Positions 1 through 7,046 of a stretch of 22,712 nt of DNA are shown here, one piece after another. Each line of letters starts with the position of its first letter. Position 1 is the first letter of the stretch. Source of the DNA: a virus; IMG/VR virus record IMGVR_UViG_3300013101_000110, positions 1 to 22,712 of that record; one strand, written 5' to 3'. Under the pieces are notes generated by a model that was given only the letters and a program-made list of their open reading frames with translations, was not told the DNA's origin and did no database searches. Both the position numbers and the translations under genes were made by a program.

Positions 1-95
1 ACAGCTACCAATTTTCCATGATAGAAATAAGTTACACAAAATAGTGTTACAGTTTCACCTAGTAATTCTTTAAGTCCGTTAAATTTCTCTTCCAT
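1..95 (-). CDS. hypothetical protein, N-terminal part, cut by the left edge
   Basis: An open frame starts at an ATG ending at base 95 on the minus strand and runs off the left edge with no stop. The visible part is about 31 residues, beginning MEEKFNGLKELLGETVTLFC. An AAGGAG site sits about 7 bases upstream of this ATG, which favours it over an in-frame ATG at base 128 that overlaps the end of the preceding small gene. It is the last visible gene of the leftward module that starts near 2169. Too little is visible to assign a function. Confidence 0.55.
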   Translation of the reverse strand, partial: MEEKFNGLKELLGETVTLFCVTYFYHGKLVA

Positions 96-120
96 TATTT
101 TCTCCTTGTTAGTTAATGGT

Positions 121-234
121 TTATTCATCCTCATCCTCCTCGTCTTTCAAAAACAGCATTATAAAGGCCACTATACTACCCAACAAACCACCTATCAGTA
201 TCCAAAACCAAGGACACTCTAGTATGTGCTCCAT
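121..234 (-). CDS. tiny single-span membrane protein with acidic tail (37 aa)
   Basis: This frame encodes 37 residues with a very good ribosome binding site (GGAGGAG) about 2 to 6 bases before the ATG. Residues 9-29 form a hydrophobic stretch (WFWILIGGLLGSIVAFIMLF) that should span a membrane once. It is followed by a lysine and a run of seven Asp/Glu residues to the C-terminus. It lies downstream of the terminator-like hairpin at 270-300, so it may be read at a lower level than the recombination genes or from another start. Small proteins of this form are common in phages and often unassigned. I do not recognise a family and give no function. Confidence 0.55.
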   Translation of the reverse strand: MEHILECPWFWILIGGLLGSIVAFIMLFLKDEEDEDE

Positions 235-269
235 CACTCCTCCTCAGTGTTAATCTCTCCTTAAAATAA

Positions 270-300
270 GGGAGCGCCAACCTTATACATCCACGCTCCC
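270..300 (-). terminator. hairpin terminator or attenuator after the DUF669 gene
   Basis: The arms GGGAGCG (270-276) and CGCTCCC (294-300) pair perfectly over 7 bp around a 17-base loop. On the minus strand the stem is followed by TTATTTT, so it could act as a Rho-independent terminator or partial terminator for leftward transcription past base 317. The long loop and interrupted T tract make it weaker than the hairpin at 8903-8929. Confidence 0.5.
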
Positions 301-316
301 CAATTATGCTAGGGAA

Positions 317-820
317 CTACTCCCATGGCATTTTATCTACTGATTCTTTTTCTTGTGATGGTGACTTCATAAAGCTGGCTGTTTCATTTTTAGCAGCACC
401 GTTAGAAGGAGTATCTCCGCTATACTGATACTTTTTGTAACCTTTAACATCGTTATTGGTGTATTCACCATTTGTTCTGTTTTCTAGAACAGCAGAAAGA
501 ATTAGGCCATGCATTTCAATAGAGTCTGAGATCCCTTGAGGATTCTTATGGCCTCCTAGATTTAGGATAGCTTTTAATCTTCCCTTGGCGATATCCTCAG
601 CTTGCTTTGAAGCGTTCACGATATTTAGAAAGTCGCTAAATCCACTACCAGAATGTTCACCTTCTATTACTTCAAAATGAATCTTTAGAGCAGATCCAGA
701 TTTGGTATTAACAATCTCAGTGTCAACAATCTTTGCATTGTAATTCCCTGGAGGCAAAAGAGTTTCCCCTCCGCCGCTGTTTTCTTTAACATTTCTTAGA
801 TCCAAGTTTAGTTTTGTCAT
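317..820 (-). CDS. DUF669 family protein, probable phage single-stranded DNA-binding protein
   Basis: This is a 167-residue protein of the DUF669 type: an N-terminal half with the pattern LLPPGNYNAKIVDTEI then SGSALKIHFEVIEGEHSGSGFSDFLNI (about residues 21-66), as in phage proteins that keep the ligand bound in an OB-like fold. The C-terminus is acidic and ends in MPWE, recalling the acidic tail of SSB proteins. Established knowledge places DUF669 genes next to Sak4-like recombinases, and here the start codon overlaps the ATPase stop (TAATG) with a GGAGG site just upstream. Its likely role is coating single strands during phage replication and recombination. The SSB role is inferred from family and context, not shown by a visible catalytic motif. 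Confidence 0.75.
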   Translation of the reverse strand: MTKLNLDLRNVKENSGGGETLLPPGNYNAKIVDTEIVNTKSGSALKIHFEVIEGEHSGSGFSDFLNIVNASKQAEDIAKGRLKAILNLGGHKNPQGISDSIEMHGLILSAVLENRTNGEYTNNDVKGYKKYQYSGDTPSNGAAKNETASFMKSPSQEKESVDKMPWE

Positions 821-1509
821 TACTTCCCTCCCAGGAGTTTACTTAGTATTTTACCTAAGTGTGGTTCTTCATATTTATCTAATTTACCAGATCGGTCTTT
901 TGCTAGTGGGGCCTCAACTATGTCTGTTACTAGCTTTCTATGCGGCTTTCCTTCATCATCACCATAGATTTTGTACTGAAAGACGATATCGAAATAGGAT
1001 TTAATATCGTCCTTAATCTTCTGCCCTGGCAAGTTGAAAGTAGTTATCTTTTCCAGACCGTCAGTTTTTTGACTATCCAGGCACGTAAAGAAAACATTGT
1101 AAGGCGAGAAGTCCCTGAATGTTTTTATATAGTTAGATATATGCATGGCATACTCGCCCCATAGCCTAAAAGCTTGTTTAGGATCGTTAACTGATGGATC
1201 GTTCTTTAGCTCCTTGACAATCATTTCTCCAATTTCAGTTAAAGAGTCGATAAAGACATTCTTGTATCTCTCTTTAGTTTTTGGATTAGCGAGGATCTCT
1301 TCAACTTTATCCAGGTCTTTCATTGTGTTGATTTCAAATACATCAATGTTAGTTCCCTGGAGGCAAAGTAGTCCTGACTCCGCTGATAAGATTAAGGTCT
1401 TATCAGGATCAAGAGTTTTTACCAGGGAAGTTTTTCCTACTCCAGATGGCCCTACAATTAAGGCACTTACCCTGGAACTTGCCACATCTTTTGTGTTAGT
1501 TAGCTTCAT
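820..1509 (-). CDS. RecA-fold ATPase of the AAA_24 / Sak4 type, phage recombination protein
   Basis: This 229-residue ATPase has a Walker A motif GPSGVGKT at residues 20-27, a Walker B-like strand NVFIDSLTE at 84-92, and the WGEYAMHISNYIKTFRD and NVFFTCLDSQKTDG segments typical of the phage nucleotide-binding family PF13479. Some members (Sak4) act as single-strand annealing recombinases together with an SSB. I chose the ATG ending at 1509 rather than one 33 bases upstream because GGAGATAAA directly precedes it and it sits just after the stop of the upstream gene. It is followed without a gap by the DUF669 gene, its usual partner. The length fits the family. Whether it performs annealing or another ATP-driven DNA step cannot be read from the sequence. 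Confidence 0.78.
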   Translation of the reverse strand: MKLTNTKDVASSRVSALIVGPSGVGKTSLVKTLDPDKTLILSAESGLLCLQGTNIDVFEINTMKDLDKVEEILANPKTKERYKNVFIDSLTEIGEMIVKELKNDPSVNDPKQAFRLWGEYAMHISNYIKTFRDFSPYNVFFTCLDSQKTDGLEKITTFNLPGQKIKDDIKSYFDIVFQYKIYGDDEGKPHRKLVTDIVEAPLAKDRSGKLDKYEEPHLGKILSKLLGGK

Positions 1510-1510
1510 T

Positions 1511-1819
1511 TTATCTCCTGTCCAAGTTATAGGCTTTTGCAATTAGCAGTTCTAGCGTTTCCATTATTTTTTCTTGTTGCTCTGCCATTGAATTTATTGC
1601 CATTCTATTTGCCCTTACATCCATTCCATAGGAGCGTACCGCTTCCTTCATGTTTTGTAGGTCTACTCGGTAAACAACTCCCTCTGTCCTTCCTCTTGAT
1701 ATTGCCTCGTTATATCTAATGTCTCCAGAGTTACTTGCCACCATGGTCTTTATGCTTTTTATTAGTGCAGTGTTGTTTTTAATAGATTTTATTAGCTCTA
1801 GAATTTCTTGCTCTATCAT
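1511..1819 (-). CDS. small helical protein of unknown function (102 aa)
   Basis: The product is predicted to be mostly alpha-helical. Residues 1-30 and 60-95 have heptad-like spacing of Ile, Leu, Met and Ala, suggesting coiled-coil pairing. There is no signal peptide, membrane segment or recognisable motif. Its ATG overlaps the stop of the upstream gene (ATGA), and its TAA lies one base before the ATPase start, so it is surely co-transcribed and probably translationally coupled with the recombination genes. A structural or adaptor role in that module is a guess from position only. Confidence 0.65.
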   Translation of the reverse strand: MIEQEILELIKSIKNNTALIKSIKTMVASNSGDIRYNEAISRGRTEGVVYRVDLQNMKEAVRSYGMDVRANRMAINSMAEQQEKIMETLELLIAKAYNLDRR

Positions 1820-2169
1820 AGATTTATCTCCACATCGAAAGAAGGTTTGCCAGGTTTTTCAGTAATCGCTTTTGCCATTACCTTTTTATCTAGCGGTGAT
1901 AGTTTGTCGAACTCAGCTTTAGACCATGAGTATTTTGTCTTTAGTCCAAATCCTCCAAGTTCTTCTGCGATATCTTGATTAACTGTTCGATTTATCTTTC
2001 TGGTAATTTTAACCGTATAATCGCCATCGACTATCTTAGTTAGACCCTCTTCGTTATCTCTTACTATCTGTGAGTGTTTTTTATACATCTCAACCTCTAG
2101 TCCGATCTTGGCTTTTTGCAATTCCTTTACCTGTTCGCATATATTTAAGTAATTGTGATAGTCAAACAT
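1816..2169 (-). CDS. conserved-looking small phage protein, coiled-coil plus beta region (117 aa)
   Basis: The start at 2169 is favoured over an ATG 45 bases upstream because AAGGAG stands 5 bases before it and the upstream extension would lie inside the promoter region. Residues about 10-40 are helical and charged. They are followed by a strand-rich part with the pattern DGDYTVKITRKINRTVN, then a helix. Small proteins with this order occur in phage replication modules, but I do not recall a function. It is the first gene of the leftward operon whose promoter faces the HTH gene. The G-[DS]-[YF]...R...[LV]N pattern has a partial echo in the product of 8040-8312. Confidence 0.65.
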   Translation of the reverse strand: MFDYHNYLNICEQVKELQKAKIGLEVEMYKKHSQIVRDNEEGLTKIVDGDYTVKITRKINRTVNQDIAEELGGFGLKTKYSWSKAEFDKLSPLDKKVMAKAITEKPGKPSFDVEINL

Positions 2170-2186
2170 AGTATCTCCTTTTTTAG

Positions 2187-2215
2187 TTGACCTGAAAGAA
2201 GTTAACTCGTACATT
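2187..2215 (+). promoter_or_regulatory. predicted rightward promoter of the HTH-helicase-primase operon
   Basis: TTGACC at 2187-2192 and TACATT at 2210-2215 are separated by 17 bases, with five and four matches to the sigma70 hexamers. Transcription would start near 2222, giving a short leader before the AAGGAG site and ATG at 2251. The -35 box lies inside the left arm of the inverted repeat described separately. Confidence 0.5.
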
Positions 2216-2227
2216 TGAGGCTGTCAA
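2200..2227 (-). promoter_or_regulatory. predicted leftward promoter of the recombination operon
   Basis: On the minus strand a perfect TTGACA (bases 2227-2222) is followed after 16-17 bases by weak -10 candidates, TTAACT or TAACTT. Transcription would start near 2193, about 25 bases before the ATG at 2169. It occupies the same DNA as the rightward promoter, so polymerase should be able to use only one at a time. The -10 assignment is the weak point. Confidence 0.42.
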
Positions 2228-2250
2228 CTAAAAACAAAGGAGTTAACGTG

Positions 2251-2475
2251 ATGACTAAACTGATTAAGTATCTTAAACGAGAAGGCCTGAGTAGGTTCTC
2301 ATTTGCGGTGAAGGTGGGAGTTACCCCATCAGCTATACATAATATAGTAACTGGCAAAAGCACCCCTTCATTAATGCTAGCGTTTAGAATCGAGGAAGAA
2401 ACAGATGGCGAAATCTCAGCAGAGTACTTTTACAAAGCAGCACTTAAGAAAATACCAAAAGGAAGGAATAAATGA
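2251..2475 (+). CDS. small XRE-type helix-turn-helix regulator (74 aa)
   Basis: Residues about 14-40 (SRFSFAVKVGVTPSAIHNIV then GKSTPSL) match the Cro/CI-like HTH pattern: helix 2, a Gly-containing turn, a recognition helix, and the downstream GKxxPS motif. The start at 2251 has AAGGAG 8 bases upstream; an earlier in-frame ATG at 2215 would lie at the promoter. The protein is only a DNA-binding domain with a short basic tail, like Cro rather than a full CI repressor with a cleavage domain. It is the first gene of the rightward operon and lies beside repeated AGTTRAC sites, so it probably autoregulates and controls the divergent pair. Its last 71 bases overlap the helicase gene in another frame. 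Confidence 0.8.
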   Translation: MTKLIKYLKREGLSRFSFAVKVGVTPSAIHNIVTGKSTPSLMLAFRIEEETDGEISAEYFYKAALKKIPKGRNK

Positions 2476-3835
2476 AATCCATCAGTCTTTCAGAGAGGGA
2501 CTTAAGCGAGTTATCTTCCATCTTTCAACAGGGGGAGGAAAGAGTATTACTTTTAGTTCTATCGTTTGGGATCATTATATTAATAATCTTCCTGTCATCG
2601 TGGTAGTCAAACGAAGACAGCTAATAGACCAGGCATCTAAAAACCTTGATAATTTCAGGATTCCCCATGGAGTACTAATGGCGAACCACTGGAGGAAAAA
2701 ACCAAATGAGAAAATACAAATCGCAAGTATCGACACTATTCATTCCCGTAGTAATTATCATTATAGCGACGATCCCCGTTGCTTGGTTATTGTGGACGAA
2801 TGTCACGATGTGCGTGGATCGGGGGCTAAGTACCCAAAGCTTTTTGAGGTGTACGACAAGTCCTATATTGTGGGATTTACAGCAACACCGTATGCAGACA
2901 ATTCCTTCTTTCAAAAGATAGTCTGTCCGATAGAAGGGTATGAATTGAGAGATCAGGGTTTTCTTGTACCAGAGAGAACCTATATCCCTTCAAGCATCGA
3001 CGTTTCCCAGGTAAAAAGTTCCGGTGGCGATTATAACAAAAAGCAATTGTTCGAGGCATCCAGTGGGAGTCAAATAATTGGCGATATTGTTAAGTCATGG
3101 AAAACTCATGCAGAAGGAAGAGCAACACTTCTTTTCGCAGTAAACGTGGAACACTCAAAAATGATTAGGGATAAATTCCTTGCCGAGGGAATATCAGCAG
3201 TACATTTAGACGCTAACGATTCCCTCGATGCAAGAAAAAAAGCTTTAAACAAACTTTCACAAGGATTGATAAAGATAATCACAAATTGCGATGTAATGTC
3301 AACGGGAGTCGACATACCCATGGTGTCTTGCATCCAGTTAGCAAGACCAACTAGATCTGTTATCTGGCATATCCAATCGATAGGCAGGGGCCTTAGGCCG
3401 TTTCCAGGTAAGAAAGATTGTATAATAATAGATAACGCTGGAAATACATTAAGACATGGTTCAATCTATATGCCCAGAATTGCAACTATAGAGAAAAGGA
3501 AGAAAAGACTAGATCCCCTGCCAATGATGAGAACCTGTGCTAAATGCTATTTCATCTTCACGACTCTAGGGCCTTGCCCTCAGTGCGGATTCGCTGACAA
3601 AAAAGTTAGAAATATAGACTATGTAGAAGGTGATTTAATCCATCACCAAGTAAGCGAGGAAGAAATCAGAAAAACACACTTCTTAAATAGATATAAAACT
3701 CTTAGAAAAGCGGCCAGGTTCGGTAAAAAGAAATGGATTCCAAGCTACGAATACCAACAACTTAAAAAGGAATTTGGCGTTGATATCTGCAAAAAGTTTT
3801 CAAATCTAGTCTCATTCCCAGGGCATTTACTATGA
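2405..3835 (+). CDS. superfamily 2 DEAD/DEAH-type helicase with C-terminal zinc ribbon
   Basis: The 476-residue product carries the SF2 set in order: a Q-like element LRKYQKEG (14-21), Walker A STGGGKS (41-47), motif II DECH (131-134), motif III GFTATP (157-162), and motif VI QSIGRGLR (324-331). A Cys4 zinc site follows at C378, C381, C391 and C394. These define an ATP-driven DNA or RNA translocase or helicase; phage members of this type sit in replication modules beside VRR-NUC and prim-pol genes, as here. The only Met before the Q element is at 2405, so the gene must start inside the HTH gene and overlap it by 71 bases; a GAGGAAG stretch precedes it. Its stop overlaps the next start (ATGA). 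Confidence 0.88.
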   Translation: MAKSQQSTFTKQHLRKYQKEGINEIHQSFREGLKRVIFHLSTGGGKSITFSSIVWDHYINNLPVIVVVKRRQLIDQASKNLDNFRIPHGVLMANHWRKKPNEKIQIASIDTIHSRSNYHYSDDPRCLVIVDECHDVRGSGAKYPKLFEVYDKSYIVGFTATPYADNSFFQKIVCPIEGYELRDQGFLVPERTYIPSSIDVSQVKSSGGDYNKKQLFEASSGSQIIGDIVKSWKTHAEGRATLLFAVNVEHSKMIRDKFLAEGISAVHLDANDSLDARKKALNKLSQGLIKIITNCDVMSTGVDIPMVSCIQLARPTRSVIWHIQSIGRGLRPFPGKKDCIIIDNAGNTLRHGSIYMPRIATIEKRKKRLDPLPMMRTCAKCYFIFTTLGPCPQCGFADKKVRNIDYVEGDLIHHQVSEEEIRKTHFLNRYKTLRKAARFGKKKWIPSYEYQQLKKEFGVDICKKFSNLVSFPGHLL

Positions 3836-4176
3836 GCAAGTACCGACAACATCAAATTTTAGTGAGGGAATTATGTATATCAATCCAAAAGGAATACCCA
3901 CTGGCTCTTATCTTTCAACCATCGGTGGGATTGTTTTTTACCAAGAGCGGGAGACCAATCAAGATTGGAAAAAACGGGCAGAGCGATATTTATCTGCTTC
4001 ATCCCCATTCAGCTATGAAACTGCTTTTTTACGTTGCAATAGAGGTAAAAACGGGCAATTCACAATTATCCCCCGTACAGAAAAATTTCAAAAGGGAAGT
4101 AGAGTCAAGAGGCGGTACTTATATCTTAGCTAGATCAGTAGAGCAAACTTTAGAGGAGTTAAAAAATGTTATCTAA
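3832..4176 (+). CDS. VRR-NUC domain nuclease (PD-(D/E)xK fold)
   Basis: The 114-residue protein has the stand-alone phage VRR-NUC layout. SDIYLL (D52) supplies the first metal ligand, VAIEVKTG (E71, K73) gives the ExK part of the catalytic site, and LSPVQKNF has the conserved Gln (Q83), followed by GGTYILARSVEQ. Family members cut branched or flapped DNA; FAN1 is the well-studied eukaryotic relative. The start overlaps the helicase stop by 4 bases and the end overlaps the primase start by 11 bases, so the three are coupled. Processing replication or recombination intermediates alongside the helicase is the likely job; the exact substrate is unknown. Confidence 0.88.
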   Translation: MSKYRQHQILVRELCISIQKEYPLALIFQPSVGLFFTKSGRPIKIGKNGQSDIYLLHPHSAMKLLFYVAIEVKTGNSQLSPVQKNFKREVESRGGTYILARSVEQTLEELKNVI

Positions 4177-6538
4177 AACAAAATTATTTGAACTAATGGA
4201 AGAATATTCCGAAAACGATATGTCAGTTATTCCTGTATTTAGAACCATTACCAATGGTGGATTCAGTGGGAAAGTTACCAGGATAAAAGGTTGGCAAGAA
4301 TATTCCAACCGCTTACCAACTGAAGCAGAAAGAGATGCGTGGAAAACCATGCAAAATATCTCAGGGATAGCACTGGTATTAGGCCCTAAAAGTAATATTT
4401 GTGCCATGGATATCGACACCGATGATCCTAGAATACTAGCTAAAATGCAACAATCACCTTGTGTGAAAAGAGGTAAAAAAGGCGAGACCAGATTCTTTAG
4501 AAGAAAAGATCTAGACGATCAATCATATCCAGAACCGCCAAGGCAGATTGTAACAGTAAAAAGAGATGGGAAAGCTACGGTAGAGTTTTTCTTCGCCAAT
4601 AAATATGTAGTCATTCCACCAAGCCTTCACTCACAAAATGGCAACGCTGATCCATTGTTTTTTAAATGGACTTCAATGGAACAGTTAATAGATATCGACC
4701 TATACGAATTACCAGTATTTGATCCAGGTCAAATAGCACTAGCAGAATCCTTATGCCAGGAAACTAATTTTGACCAAAATAAGCCGCTAACTATTGTTAA
4801 GAATGGAGACTATGAAGGCGATAGATACAACGATATGAAAACCTTGGCATCTAAGTTGATAGCATTTAAGACACCGCTTGAAGAGGCCATTCAATCACTG
4901 TTAGATCACGATGAATCAAGAAACAAAATGAACCCATACTTTGCAGATAAATCAAAAGGACACAGAACTGATTCAATGAGAATAAATGCTATGAAATACT
5001 ACTGCGATATATTAGCAGTAACTCAGATAAACAAACCTCATGATAAAATAGAATTACCAAAGCCTACGGTAGTATCAGTATTGATAGACGGGCTGGAGTG
5101 GGAAGAACCTTTGCCGATAAGCTTTGAACAAATAATACCAGATATGAGTATAGACTTAGTTCCAGAAATAATGAGACCTTGGATATTATGGCAAAAAGAA
5201 AATCTAGGAGTCGATCTAGCACCAGTATATTATAAGGCAGAAACGGCACTATCAGGGTTGATCGGAAACAAGGTAGAAATACAACCAAAAGAAAATGACT
5301 TCAAATGGAAAGAGGCTGCAAACTTATGGACTATGTTCATAGCTCCCCCAGGTAGAAAAAAATCGCCTATCACTAACTCTGTATTAAGTTTTGTTCAAGA
5401 GATCGAAAAAGAAATAGTTAAGAAATCTCATAAACAGGAAATGGAGAATAACGAAAAAAGATGCGAACTTGCCGCCATCATTAAACATAAAGAGAAATAT
5501 CTACATAGGGCCTTAATTGAAGGATGTGAACAAGAGGCAGAACAGGCAAGAAAAGAACTAGCTGAACTCAAAATAGAGGAGTCTGCAATTTTCTCTTGCA
5601 GACCTCAGATAATAGTTAATTCCCTTACCATGCAGAAACTAGGTAATATCCTGGTAGAAAATCCATCAGGTGTTCTGATGAACGTAGACGAATTAGGCCA
5701 GCTATGGAAAAACATGGAAAAAGAAACATCAGGATTACTGCGAGGTTTTTTATTGCAAGCTTGGGGAGGGCTTTCAAGCTATAGACATCAAACAGTAGGA
5801 GGATCAGATTTTAATATAGAACATCTCTGCATTTCACTAATGGCAAATGTTCAGCCTTCTCTGTTTAGCCACATGATATCTGAACAAATAAGACAAAATT
5901 CAGATGATGGATTCCTTCAGAGATCCTCTATTTGTTTTGATAGTGGAAAGATTAGAGATTTTAAAGATGCTATTATAAATCCGAAAGATTTAGAACGTGC
6001 TAAAAATCTTTACTGGAGAGCATACAACATTAATCCTGCAATAATCAAATTTTCAAAACCTGCTCAGGCCTTTTTAGTCGAATACAATAGAAAGCTAGAC
6101 AAGATGATTATTAAAGAGGAAATGGGAATAGTTGCTGGATTCTTATCTAAATTTAGAGGCCTATTAGTTAAGAAAGCGTTTTTAATAGATTTTATACACT
6201 CCGATGAAGTAGTTCATGAAGTATCACTAAGAGGCGTTCAAATGGCAGAAAAACAATTAGATCTTAATTATAAAAATATCAAAATTGCTATGTTATCCCC
6301 GGCCTTCGACCTTGCTAAGTCCTTTATAGCAGAAATAAAAGATTGCACCATAGAATCAGGAATCAATATTAGCCAACTTTCTCGAAATTATAAACGATAT
6401 TTTGCCAACCGCTTTATAAGCGACACTATGTTTAAACTATTGGAAAGAAATAATTACATAAAAATTCATAGAGTAGGGAATGCCAAAAAGTTGCTAGTCA
6501 ATCCTTGTTTATATCAGGATATGCCAAAGCAAAATTAA
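4166..6538 (+). CDS. bifunctional primase: prim-pol domain fused to DUF3987 helicase-like domain
   Basis: The 790-residue protein begins with a prim-pol type domain: KGWQEY (41-46), the metal-binding DID within ICAMDIDTDD (D82, D84), and VIPPSLH (149-155), where His is a usual catalytic residue. The C-terminal two thirds match DUF3987: a P-loop-like APPGRKKS near residues 393-400 and MNVDELGQLW near 503-513 as the Walker B counterpart. A charged coiled-coil insertion lies at about 415-475. The protein should make primers and may unwind DNA at the phage origin. GAGGAG stands 8 bases before the ATG. The gene ends the rightward early operon and its stop overlaps the end of a minus-strand gene by 4 bases, with no terminator visible between them. 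Confidence 0.82.
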   Translation: MLSKTKLFELMEEYSENDMSVIPVFRTITNGGFSGKVTRIKGWQEYSNRLPTEAERDAWKTMQNISGIALVLGPKSNICAMDIDTDDPRILAKMQQSPCVKRGKKGETRFFRRKDLDDQSYPEPPRQIVTVKRDGKATVEFFFANKYVVIPPSLHSQNGNADPLFFKWTSMEQLIDIDLYELPVFDPGQIALAESLCQETNFDQNKPLTIVKNGDYEGDRYNDMKTLASKLIAFKTPLEEAIQSLLDHDESRNKMNPYFADKSKGHRTDSMRINAMKYYCDILAVTQINKPHDKIELPKPTVVSVLIDGLEWEEPLPISFEQIIPDMSIDLVPEIMRPWILWQKENLGVDLAPVYYKAETALSGLIGNKVEIQPKENDFKWKEAANLWTMFIAPPGRKKSPITNSVLSFVQEIEKEIVKKSHKQEMENNEKRCELAAIIKHKEKYLHRALIEGCEQEAEQARKELAELKIEESAIFSCRPQIIVNSLTMQKLGNILVENPSGVLMNVDELGQLWKNMEKETSGLLRGFLLQAWGGLSSYRHQTVGGSDFNIEHLCISLMANVQPSLFSHMISEQIRQNSDDGFLQRSSICFDSGKIRDFKDAIINPKDLERAKNLYWRAYNINPAIIKFSKPAQAFLVEYNRKLDKMIIKEEMGIVAGFLSKFRGLLVKKAFLIDFIHSDEVVHEVSLRGVQMAEKQLDLNYKNIKIAMLSPAFDLAKSFIAEIKDCTIESGINISQLSRNYKRYFANRFISDTMFKLLERNNYIKIHRVGNAKKLLVNPCLYQDMPKQN

Positions 6539-6687
6539 TGACTCTTTTCTTCAATTTCTGCTGAAGCCTTTATAAGTTTGGCCATTAAATGCTCAATGAA
6601 CTTTTTTTCACTATCGGACATCTCTTTTTTATGGGCCTCAACTAAGAGGCCTCCTAAAAAGGTTATTTCATTCCAGTTAAGAGTCAT
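6535..6687 (-). CDS. small helical protein of unknown function (50 aa)
   Basis: The product begins MTLNWNEITFLGGLLVEAHK and is predicted to be two helices, with no membrane or motif signature. I prefer the ATG at 6687, which has GGGA about 8 bases upstream; starts at 6693 and 6717 are in frame and cannot be excluded. The start lies inside the end of the preceding gene, so translation is probably coupled. The stop overlaps the primase stop on the other strand. A short GGCCTC/GAGGCC hairpin lies within the coding region (6634-6651). No function can be offered. Confidence 0.5.
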   Translation of the reverse strand: MTLNWNEITFLGGLLVEAHKKEMSDSEKKFIEHLMAKLIKASAEIEEKSH

Positions 6688-6877
6688 CTTCATTTTCCCA
6701 TGGCAAAGGCTCCCCATGCTCCCGATAAAGGTCTATAATCTCAGTTATAGGCATTTCGCTAAGACTGTAAATAGCATCGTCGATCATTATTTGATAGGCC
6801 TCAGATAGGGTTAATTTTCCAACTACTATATTGGCAAATTCCTCTATTTGATTAGGTGTAAATTCATCTACTTTCAT
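6677..6877 (-). CDS. very acidic small protein (66 aa)
   Basis: Of 66 residues, 16 are Asp or Glu and only 3 are Lys or Arg, a net charge near -13. The sequence is predicted helical and ends in PLPWENEDDS, an acidic tail with an aromatic residue. AGGGAG lies 7 bases before the ATG, and the start overlaps the previous gene by 14 bases. Small acidic phage proteins include DNA mimics that block restriction enzymes or nucleoid proteins, but charge alone does not show this and I recognise no family. It belongs to the leftward operon that begins with the gene at 8040-8312. Confidence 0.62.
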   Translation of the reverse strand: MKVDEFTPNQIEEFANIVVGKLTLSEAYQIMIDDAIYSLSEMPITEIIDLYREHGEPLPWENEDDS

Positions 6878-7046
6878 CTAAAAACTCCCTTATAAATTCT
6901 TGATAATCATCTATTTTTAAATCGCAATTTGCGATATCCGTTAATAGTTCCGCTATATCTGAAATTTCGGTACTGGCAATTAAATCACTTAATTGATCCA
7001 CGTTAAATTCCCTATATCCAACCATGTCCCTTTTATCTACTCCCAT
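6864..7046 (-). CDS. acidic small protein (60 aa)
   Basis: Sixteen of 60 residues are acidic and six are basic (net near -10). The chain looks like three short amphipathic helices (around DQLSDLIAST, ISDIAELLTDIA and DYQEFIREFLDE). It has no cysteine pair, signal peptide or membrane segment. The ATG overlaps the end of the DUF7227-like gene by 10 bases with AAGGGGATAAA just upstream. It resembles its downstream neighbour in size, charge and helix content, but I see no clear alignment between the two. Function unknown. Confidence 0.6.
   Translation of the reverse strand: MGVDKRDMVGYREFNVDQLSDLIASTEISDIAELLTDIANCDLKIDDYQEFIREFLDESR

Larger units (their letters stand above)
2180..2247. promoter_or_regulatory. 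operator region: 12-bp inverted repeat and four AGTTRAC half-sites
   Basis: TTTTTAGTTGAC (2180-2191) and GTCAACTAAAAA (2223-2234) are perfect 12-bp inverted arms. The core AGTTGAC/AGTTAAC occurs four times: 2185-2191 plus, 2200-2206 within the palindrome AGTTAACT, 2223-2229 minus, and 2241-2247 plus, next to the HTH gene ribosome binding site. The spacing and the overlap with both -35 boxes are what a phage repressor operator would look like. The adjacent HTH protein is the natural candidate to bind here; that is inference. Confidence 0.6.

Noticed and set aside
1145-1546. Plus-strand frame of 133 codons inside the Sak4-like gene
   Set aside because: It is the reverse shadow of a well-supported ATPase gene, without a matching ribosome site or recognisable domain.
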